NCBI RefSeq assembly: GCF_019423705.1
Contig: NZ_JAHZAX010000004.1
Coordinates: 1 to 64,000 of the forward strand
Direction: 5' to 3'
Length of the DNA stretch: 64,000 nucleotides
Source of the DNA: Ruminococcus sp.
GTDB lineage: Bacteria; Bacillota; Clostridia; Oscillospirales; Ruminococcaceae
Of the stretch, positions 41,655 to 47,321 are shown in pieces. Each line of letters opens with the position of its first letter. Position 1 is the stretch's first letter. The position numbers and the translations under genes are program-made. Below the pieces are notes generated by a model. The model saw only the letters and a list, made by a program, of their open reading frames with translations. It had not been told where the DNA came from and did no database searches.

Positions 41655-41667
41655 GTGAACGTTTACG
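41655..41667. promoter_or_regulatory. Second LacI/CcpA-like site
   Basis: GTGAACGTTTACG shares the AACGTTTA core with 41457-41466. It lies between the divergent epimerase and DUF378 genes. The rest of 41505-41806 holds no gene. Confidence 0.4.
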
Positions 41668-41806
41668 AAAATTCGCAGGAAGAAAATTTTTTGCTCTCAA
41701 AAATAAAATTATAAAGATATATGAATAAAACCGCAGACCGTGGCGATAATAAAGACAGAAGCCCGCAGGCGGCAAGGCTTGCGGCGTTAAAAAGGAGGAA
41801 TTAAAA

Positions 41807-42013
41807 ATGCTGGACAGGATAGCTTTGATACTTCTTGTGATCGGCGGCATAAACTGGGGGCTGGTGGGCATATTCCAGTTTGACCTTGTGGCGTTTATAT
41901 TCGGCGGCTCGGCTGCGATCCTCAGCAGGATAGTATACGTTCTGGTGGCTCTTTCGGCGATCTGGTGCATTTCCCTGTTTTTCAAGGACAACACCCTTTT
42001 GCAGGAAGAATAG
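41807..42013 (+). CDS. DUF378 family small membrane protein
   Basis: The 68-residue protein has two hydrophobic segments and the DUF378 pattern: LDRIALILLVIGGINWGLVG at the start, FDLVAFIFGG, then LSRIVYVLVALSAIW. The family is widespread and of unknown role in the membrane. AAGGAGG lies 7 bases before the ATG. It is divergent from the epimerase gene and followed by a large inverted repeat. Confidence 0.88.
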   Translation: MLDRIALILLVIGGINWGLVGIFQFDLVAFIFGGSAAILSRIVYVLVALSAIWCISLFFKDNTLLQEE

Positions 42014-42021
42014 CTTTCTAT

Positions 42022-42134
42022 GCCGTGGCGGCAGGAAAGGGAGCTTACTTTAAGAAAGCGGTATCATTATCAATTATCACGGGTTTGCACAGTACCAATT
42101 TCTCAAAGCCGGCTCTCTTTCCTGCTTCCACGGC
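42022..42134. repeat. 113-bp inverted repeat, MITE-like
   Basis: Arms of 23 bases (42022-42044 and 42112-42134, GCCGTGG..GCAGGAAAG type) are complementary at 20 positions, around a 67-base loop. It starts 9 bases after the DUF378 stop. It may act as a terminator-like stem or be a small mobile repeat. The remaining 42135-42332 shows no gene. Confidence 0.55.
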
Positions 42135-42332
42135 GCATTACATATGCTTATCCACATACGGCCGTATAAAAATTTGAACATTTAGAAAATCAAAAACGAT
42201 AACTTTTTTGACTTTTTAAGGTCCGTTTAAGTTAAGGCGCAGAGTTGCTGTAAGTATTGGCATAAATGGGCTGAAATATTTGTGCAAATCTCCGAATTTT
42301 CAGAAAATTAACAGGTTCTTTGCAACTTTTTC

Positions 42333-42361
42333 TTGACTATCCGGTCGAAAGGGTTTATAAT
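42333..42361 (+). promoter_or_regulatory. Promoter of the second sigma/anti-sigma operon
   Basis: TTGACT (42333-42338) and TATAAT (42356-42361) are 17 bases apart, giving a leader of about 220 bases. Confidence 0.8.
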
Positions 42362-42464
42362 TTAGTTGATGTTAAGAATATTAAACATTATTTTGTTTGA
42401 TTTAACATCCGTTTTGTTGTCTCCTTTCTTTTGTTCTACACATAGTTTTTTTATTTTATTTTGC

Positions 42465-42497
42465 AAGCTGAGCACCGTTGCTCAGCTTATTTTTTTG
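42465..42497 (+). terminator. Terminator hairpin inside the sigma leader (attenuator)
   Basis: AAGCTGAGC (42465-42473) pairs with GCTCAGCTT (42480-42488), followed by a T7-type run, all between promoter and start codon. An upstream dyad (GATGTTAA near 42368 with TTAACATC near 42403) could be the sensing or competing element. Confidence 0.65.
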
Positions 42498-42587
42498 CAT
42501 TTTTTGCCGCAGGCAAAAATACGCTGTAACCTTAAAGGGAAAATCGTGTATATATAAGTGAAAGCCAAAAGACAGGAGGTTCACGGC

Positions 42588-43151
42588 TTGAATGACAAAC
42601 GTTTGATTATTAAGCTAAAGAAAAGATCGGATAAAGCACTTGAAAAGCTTGTGCAGGAGTATTCCGCTTATGTGTACACCATCGTGCGGAATATCCTCGG
42701 GGGAGCTTTTACAAATGAGGACGCCGAGGAAGTCACGTCGGACGTGTTTTTCAGCATATGGAAAAGCGCCGAAAGTCTCGACGAGGACAGAAAGCTGTCG
42801 CCTTATTTAGCTGCCTGCGCAAGAAATTGTGCCCTCAATAAGCTGCGCTCCGCAAAGCTCGAGATACATTCGGACGAGCTTATGGCAGACCTTGTGTCTG
42901 GTCAGAGCGTTGAGAATGAGCTTGAAACAGCGCAGCAGATAGAGCTTGTGTCCGACCGCCTTGAGGAGCTTTCAAAAGTTGATAAAGAGATCTTTGTGAG
43001 ATTTTATTACTATGGTGAAAAGCTTGCAGATATCAGCGCAAGGCTCGGTATAAGCGAGAACGCATGCAAAACAAGACTATCCCGAACAAGAAAAAAGCTC
43101 AGAGATCACCTGACAGAAAGGGGCTATTACAGAGATGAAAAAACAAAATGA
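42588..43151 (+). CDS. ECF-type RNA polymerase sigma factor
   Basis: The 187-residue protein has region 2 (EYSAYVYTIVRNILGGAFTN, EDAEEVTSDVFFSIWKSAES) and region 4 with HTH (KLADISARLGISENACKTRL). TTG at 42588 is taken as start because CAGGAGG lies 8 bases before it; an in-frame GTG at 42558 has no site. It overlaps the anti-sigma-like gene by 17 bases. The long leader with a terminator hairpin means its expression is probably set by attenuation rather than only by autoregulation. Confidence 0.85.
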   Translation: MNDKRLIIKLKKRSDKALEKLVQEYSAYVYTIVRNILGGAFTNEDAEEVTSDVFFSIWKSAESLDEDRKLSPYLAACARNCALNKLRSAKLEIHSDELMADLVSGQSVENELETAQQIELVSDRLEELSKVDKEIFVRFYYYGEKLADISARLGISENACKTRLSRTRKKLRDHLTERGYYRDEKTK

Positions 43152-43572
43152 TTGGGCAAAGGACATTGCACCGATGAAAATAAAAAGCTGCGACCCCCAC
43201 CGTATTGCGGATTCTGTCAGAGACAGAATTGAAGCAAAGAAAGGCAAGGTCATTACTATGAGAACAAATAAAAGAAGAATAAAGCCGCTTGTTATCGCCG
43301 CAGCAGTTGCCGCAACCGCCGCAGTTTCAATGCTGTCGGTAAACGCAGCCACGGACGGCCAGCTTGTTGAAAAGATCAGACTTTTCATTAACGGCGAGGA
43401 GCAGGATATCGACAGCTCGAACATCAAGACGGGTGTTGACGAGAACGGCGATCCATACTATGAGTTCCACGTCAACGAAGATACGGACAGCGAAGTTTCA
43501 GTCGAGGCCGACGAAGATGTTGCTGACGGCGGAAGCATTAATGTTCAGGGCGAAGTCGATATCGCTGAATAA
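43135..43572 (+). CDS. Probable anti-sigma membrane protein
   Basis: The 145-residue protein has a basic N-terminal cytoplasmic part (about 1-48), one membrane segment at about 50-70 (PLVIAAAVAATAAVSML) and an acidic outer tail rich in Asp and Glu (VNEDTDSEVSVEADEDVADG). Position overlapping the sigma gene and single-pass layout mark it as the cognate anti-sigma factor, though no zinc-binding ZAS motif is seen. The acidic outer tail may sense metal ions or cationic peptides; that is inference. Confidence 0.7.
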   Translation: MKKQNDWAKDIAPMKIKSCDPHRIADSVRDRIEAKKGKVITMRTNKRRIKPLVIAAAVAATAAVSMLSVNAATDGQLVEKIRLFINGEEQDIDSSNIKTGVDENGDPYYEFHVNEDTDSEVSVEADEDVADGGSINVQGEVDIAE

Positions 43573-43614
43573 TGTCAGTTCACAAAAAGTTTACAATATA
43601 AGCTGCGCAGACCC

Positions 43615-43643
43615 TTGACAAAGCGTTAAGGGTCTGTTATAAT
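43615..43643 (+). promoter_or_regulatory. Promoter of rplJ-rplL
   Basis: TTGACA (43615-43620) and TATAAT (43638-43643) are perfect and 17 bases apart. Confidence 0.9.
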
Positions 43644-43649
43644 ATTAGA

Positions 43650-43768
43650 GCATTCGTATCTAAAGACAGTTGGCGGCAGGAAACTGCGGAAGTCCAGCCG
43701 AGGAAAGGAATAGCAAAGTAATTATGACTTTGTATCTCTTTTGTCTTGTGACGAAAGAGATTTTTCTT
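43650..43768 (+). promoter_or_regulatory. Ribosomal protein L10 leader
   Basis: The leader has the typical L10-binding pattern AAAGACAGTTGGCGGC, then AGTCCAGCCGAGG (43691-43703). Next comes a hairpin TCTCTTT with AAAGAGA followed by T5, at about 43734-43765. L10 bound with L12 to the leader should stop its own synthesis, as in Bacillus. Confidence 0.85.
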
Positions 43769-43816
43769 TTGTTAGTTTACGGTTTGCGTAAATTAGTTCA
43801 AAGAGGTGAAATTGAA

Positions 43817-44326
43817 ATGCCAAGCGAAAAGACATTGCTCGCTAAGAAGGAAAGAGTAGCACAGCTCGTTGAGATGATCAAGAACTCTGCCGCAGGCGTA
43901 CTCGTTGATTACAAGGGTATTACTGTTGAAGAGGATACAAAGCTCAGAAAAGAGCTGAGAGAAGCTGGCGTTAGCTATTTCGTTGAGAAGAACACTATCC
44001 TCAGATTTGCTCTGAAGGAAGCTGGTCTTGACGATATCACAAACGTACTCGAGGGTACAACAGCTATCGCAATTTCCAATGATGACCAGACAGCACCTGC
44101 AAGAATTCTTGGTAAGTTTGCTGAAGATTGCAAGGACGAAAAGTTCTTCCTCAAGGCTGGTTACATCGGCGAAGACACTTATGACGAGGCAGGCGTTAAG
44201 GCTCTCTCGAAGATCCCTTCAAGAGAAACTCTGCTTGCACAGCTGGTTGGTTCCCTTCAGGGTCCTATCCAGAAGCTTGCTGCAACACTCCAGGCTGTTG
44301 TGGACAAGGACAACGAGGCTGCATAA
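43817..44326 (+). CDS. rplJ: 50S ribosomal protein L10
   Basis: The 169-residue protein forms the base of the ribosomal stalk and holds L7/L12 dimers by its C-terminal helix. It starts MPSEKTLLAKKERVAQLVEM, with VDYKGITVEEDTKLRKELRE and FVEKNTILRFALKEA typical of the family. AGAGGTGA precedes the ATG; upstream in-frame codons lie in the leader terminator and are rejected. rplL follows after 81 bases. Confidence 0.97.
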   Translation: MPSEKTLLAKKERVAQLVEMIKNSAAGVLVDYKGITVEEDTKLRKELREAGVSYFVEKNTILRFALKEAGLDDITNVLEGTTAIAISNDDQTAPARILGKFAEDCKDEKFFLKAGYIGEDTYDEAGVKALSKIPSRETLLAQLVGSLQGPIQKLAATLQAVVDKDNEAA

Positions 44327-44407
44327 TAACGACAACTGCGATTTTTATGCTGCTTGACGAATGGGCATTGACCCGAAAATTTATTTAATAAAAAGGAGAT
44401 TTTTATA

Positions 44408-44779
44408 ATGGCTTCAGAGAAGATTATGAATTTTGTAGAAGAAATCAAGAAACTTTCCGTTCTCGAGCTTTCCGAGCTTGTTGACGCTATCCAGGAAGAA
44501 TTCGGTGTAACAGCTGCTATCGCTGCTGCTCCTGCTGCTGGCGCTGCTGGTGCTGCTGTAGAAGAGAAGACAGAGTTCGACGTAGTTCTTACTTCATTTG
44601 GTGACGCTAAGATGGCTGTTATCAAGGCTGTTAAGGAAGTTACAGGCCTCGGTCTTAAGGAGTCTAAGGAACTCGTTGAGGGTGCTCCTAAGGCTATCAA
44701 GGAAGGCGCTTCTAAGGCTGACGCTGAAGAAATCAAGGCTAAGCTCGAAGCTGCTGGCGCTTCTGTTGAGCTCAAGTAA
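44408..44779 (+). CDS. rplL: 50S ribosomal protein L7/L12
   Basis: The 123-residue stalk protein has the N-terminal dimerisation helices (IMNFVEEIKKLSVLELSELV), an alanine-glycine hinge (APAAGAAGAAVEEKTE) and the conserved C-terminal domain for elongation factor contact (VIKAVKEVTGLGLKESKELV). AAAAAGGAG precedes the ATG. Codon use is strongly biased, as expected for a highly expressed gene. A terminator follows. Confidence 0.98.
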   Translation: MASEKIMNFVEEIKKLSVLELSELVDAIQEEFGVTAAIAAAPAAGAAGAAVEEKTEFDVVLTSFGDAKMAVIKAVKEVTGLGLKESKELVEGAPKAIKEGASKADAEEIKAKLEAAGASVELK

Positions 44780-44801
44780 TTTATTTACAATAGTTCACAT
44801 A

Positions 44802-44835
44802 AGAGACTCCAATTATTTGGGGTCTCTTTTTTTCT
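44802..44835 (+). terminator. Terminator of rplJ-rplL
   Basis: AGAGACTCC (44802-44810) pairs with GGGGTCTCT (44819-44827), followed by T7. Confidence 0.9.
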
Positions 44836-44865
44836 TTTTAATTCGCATAGGGCTGGACTGCGGGA

Positions 44866-44978
44866 GACGTTCGACTCAGCCCGAGGATTGGACAGACTTT
44901 AAACCTGTCAATTGTAGGGGAAAATTGCTGTTCGACAATGCTCACAACAATTTATTGGTCGCCCGCAGTCTGACGCAA
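44866..44978. repeat. Large nested palindrome holding long-form repeat A
   Basis: GGACTGCGGG near 44873 pairs with CCCGCAGTC near 44962-44970, enclosing the core repeat at 44914-44965 (GTAGGGGAAAATTG... CAATTTATTGGTCGCCC). A further small stem with T7 lies at 44986-45010. No gene is seen in 44780-45140. Confidence 0.55.
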
Positions 44979-45047
44979 AAGCTGCAGACAGAATATTGGT
45001 CTTTTTTTATGTGCAAATGAGAAATATAAAAAATTTCTCCACCCCTC

Positions 45048-45078
45048 TTGACAAACAATATTATATGACGTATAATAT
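45048..45078 (+). promoter_or_regulatory. Promoter with PadR-type operator
   Basis: TTGACA (45048-45053) and TATAAT (45071-45076) are 17 bases apart. The perfect dyad ATATTATA-TGACG-TATAATAT (45058-45078) covers the spacer and -10, so the PadR protein probably represses its own operon. Confidence 0.75.
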
Positions 45079-45140
45079 ATGCAAGGATATAATATTACAG
45101 CAAAGTATAATATAAAATGCAAAAAGGAAGGAGCGATGAT

Positions 45141-45464
45141 ATGGGTTTTCCGATAAGCGCAGGGCTGCTTGATTCGATGGTGCTTTCCGTGGTCGATAGG
45201 GAAGATACCTACGGCTATGAGATAACGCAGTATATACGTCGGGCGGTGGATATTTCTGAGTCTACGCTTTATCCTGTGCTGAGAAGGCTGCAAAAGAATG
45301 AGTTGCTTGAAACTTATGATAAGGAGTATATGGGAAGGAACCGTCGGTATTACCACGTCACGCAAAAGGGCGAGGAAGCCTTGACCGAGTATCGCAGAGA
45401 ATGGAAAGTCCACAAGAAAATGGTGGATAGTATATTATTGAACGAGGGTGGAGAAAATAAATGA
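45141..45464 (+). CDS. PadR-family transcriptional regulator
   Basis: The 107-residue protein has the PadR winged helix: LDSMVLSVVDREDTYGYEIT, STLYPVLRRLQKNELLETY and GRNRRYYHVTQKGEEAL, the usual wing. GGAAGGAGCG precedes the ATG at 45141; an ATG eight codons earlier is less well placed. It overlaps the DUF1700 gene by 4 bases. Members of this set (PadR, DUF1700, DUF4097) react to cell-wall or membrane stress in Firmicutes; the ligand is not known. Confidence 0.92.
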   Translation: MGFPISAGLLDSMVLSVVDREDTYGYEITQYIRRAVDISESTLYPVLRRLQKNELLETYDKEYMGRNRRYYHVTQKGEEALTEYRREWKVHKKMVDSILLNEGGENK

Positions 45465-46090
45465 ACAGACTTGAGTATTTGACTGCGCTGCGCAGATATC
45501 TCGAAGAGGGCGGCTTGTCAGCGGAGGATATCAGCGACGCAATGGGGTTCTATGAGGAAATTTTCCTCGACGCAGGCGTGCAGCACGAGGAGGAAACAGC
45601 CCGTAATCTCGGCTCGCCAAAGGAGCTTGCGGATAAGATTTTGCAGGATAGCGGCATACATTCACAGGGCGACGCCGTGTTCCAAATGGAGGAAGCCGCC
45701 GACCCGAGAAATGCACAAAATCAGCAGAATACGCAGTCCGACCGCAACAGCAATCTTATGAAGCTTGTGATTATTATCGTAACATCACCGCTGTGGATAT
45801 CCTTTGTGTGCGTGGTTTTCGGTATCGCAATGGGCTTCGTGGCCGCCATCGCCGCCGTGCTTTTTGCAATATTCGCAGCAGGAATAACAGTATTTGCCTG
45901 CGGAATTGCCACGCTGTTTTCAGTTTTCCCCGCAGGTCTGACCCTTATAGGCGCAGGAATTATCCTTATGAGCATTGGAACTCTTATCCTTGTGCCGATC
46001 ATAAAAGGCATATGGCATTCGGCGGTGTCGGTGTTCAATTGGGCTGCGAACGGCATTGGTAAGCTTTTTGGCGTAAGGAGGGCAGCGTAA
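45461..46090 (+). CDS. DUF1700/HAAS-domain membrane protein
   Basis: The 209-residue protein has an N-terminal HAAS helical domain (about 1-65; RLEYLTALRRYLEEGGLSAE, RNLGSPKELADKILQDS), a short polar linker, and then a large hydrophobic region with about four segments (105-190). DUF1700 proteins are usually encoded between a PadR regulator and a DUF4097 protein, as here, and may pass a membrane signal to PadR through the HAAS domain. It overlaps PadR by 4 bases and abuts the next gene. Confidence 0.88.
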   Translation: MNRLEYLTALRRYLEEGGLSAEDISDAMGFYEEIFLDAGVQHEEETARNLGSPKELADKILQDSGIHSQGDAVFQMEEAADPRNAQNQQNTQSDRNSNLMKLVIIIVTSPLWISFVCVVFGIAMGFVAAIAAVLFAIFAAGITVFACGIATLFSVFPAGLTLIGAGIILMSIGTLILVPIIKGIWHSAVSVFNWAANGIGKLFGVRRAA

Positions 46091-46894
46091 ATGGCAAAGT
46101 ATGATAACGTTGGCGACGTAAAACGCCGCAGAGTTCCAAAGTCACTTGTCGCTCTTATCGTCGGTATAGTGATATTTGTCATCGGCATTGTGCTTATGAA
46201 AGCCACAGGCACGGAGAGCTTCGGCAAAAGATATTCTATCGATGAAACTTTGAGCAGCGCTGATATAAAGGATATAAAGCTTGATATCGGCGCTTCAAGA
46301 GTGACGATATCAAAAAGCGCCGATGATGATATTCACGTCAAGGGCGAGTATCTTCCAAACGAGGTAACAGTCAAAAACAATTCGGGCAGGTTCGAGCTTG
46401 AAGAAAAGTCCAGCTGGTTCAATACAGGCTATGTGAATATCGACGGCAACGACCCCGTCCTCGATATCCAGCTTCCTGCAAAAGAGTATTCATATGTCGA
46501 TATCGACGGCGGAGCAGGCACTTTGGATATCTCCGACCTTGAGTGCGACGTGCTTGAAATGGACTTCGGCGTAGGTAAATCAGTTTGCCGCAATATCGTC
46601 TGCAAGTCAAAGGCAGACTTAGACCTCGGCGTTGGACAGACAACATTTGAAGATTGCCAGCTCGGTCAGACCGATATAGACTGCGGCGTTGGCGAAATGT
46701 CATTCACAGGCAAGATCATCGGCGATTGTGAAGTTGACGGCGGCATAGGAAAAATTACCCTCAACATAACAGGCGACAGAGCCGATTATCAGATAATAGA
46801 GGACGGCGAAAAGAAACATTCCGATCTTTTTGCAAAATACAAAATAAAGGTAAACAGCGGTATCGGAGAAATAAAAGTCAATATCGCAGAATAA
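46091..46894 (+). CDS. DUF4097 beta-helix membrane-anchored protein
   Basis: The 267-residue protein has one membrane segment near the N-terminus (about 20-38, VALIVGIVIFVIGIVLM) and an outer region of repeating beta strands (VDIDGGAGTLDISDLECDVL, EMDFGVGKSVCRNI, DLDLGVGQTTFEDC), the DUF4097 'putative adhesin' fold. GVG units repeat about every 20 residues. Starts directly after the DUF1700 stop. Related LiaX-like proteins sense antimicrobial peptides; here this is inference. Confidence 0.85.
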   Translation: MAKYDNVGDVKRRRVPKSLVALIVGIVIFVIGIVLMKATGTESFGKRYSIDETLSSADIKDIKLDIGASRVTISKSADDDIHVKGEYLPNEVTVKNNSGRFELEEKSSWFNTGYVNIDGNDPVLDIQLPAKEYSYVDIDGGAGTLDISDLECDVLEMDFGVGKSVCRNIVCKSKADLDLGVGQTTFEDCQLGQTDIDCGVGEMSFTGKIIGDCEVDGGIGKITLNITGDRADYQIIEDGEKKHSDLFAKYKIKVNSGIGEIKVNIAE

Positions 46895-46934
46895 TTTGAT
46901 AATACAATAAATATTTGAAAAGGAGCGAATAGCT

Positions 46935-47123
46935 ATGAAAACACTTTACAAGATAAGAGACGGCAGAATAATCGCAGGCGTATGCAACGGTCTGAGCGAG
47001 TATTTTAACCTTGACGTGAATATCATAAGACTTGCAACAGTCCTGCTGGGCTGCACTGGCGCAGGCACAATGGCGTATATCGTCGCCGCAATTATCCTGC
47101 CCGAAAAGCAGTTTAGAGATTAA
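46935..47123 (+). CDS. PspC-domain protein
   Basis: The 62-residue protein is a single PspC domain: LYKIRDGRIIAGVCNGLSEY, FNLDVNIIRLATVLLG and one membrane segment (about 38-58). AAAAGGAGCG precedes the ATG. It closes the PadR operon, 40 bases after the DUF4097 gene. PspC proteins help with membrane stress in many bacteria; in this operon a membrane-integrity role is likely. Confidence 0.9.
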   Translation: MKTLYKIRDGRIIAGVCNGLSEYFNLDVNIIRLATVLLGCTGAGTMAYIVAAIILPEKQFRD

Positions 47124-47162
47124 AAATAAAATCAAATATGTCGTAACGGAAAAGCAGCAAAT

Positions 47163-47218
47163 CAACGGGCGACCGCAAATTGTTATGAACTTAGTCGAAT
47201 AACAATTTTTCTCCCCTA
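47163..47218. repeat. Dispersed palindromic repeat A, long form
   Basis: CAACGGGCGACCGCAAATTG ... CAATTTTTCTCCCC forms a palindrome and, with flanks, is nearly identical to 33637-33693. Confidence 0.7.
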
Positions 47219-47275
47219 AATATAAACAGCGTATTTACGCCAATTGTAGGCGCAAATTGGTTTATTTGCATTGAT

Positions 47276-47319
47276 TTAAAAGACCGACTTGCATAACAAA
47301 ATGCAGTCGGTCTTTTGCT
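47276..47319. terminator. Bidirectional terminator
   Basis: AGACCGACTTGCAT (47281-47294) pairs with ATGCAGTCGGTCT (47301-47313) with A and T runs on both sides. It ends the PadR operon and the convergent P-type ATPase gene. Confidence 0.85.
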
Positions 47320-47321
47320 AT

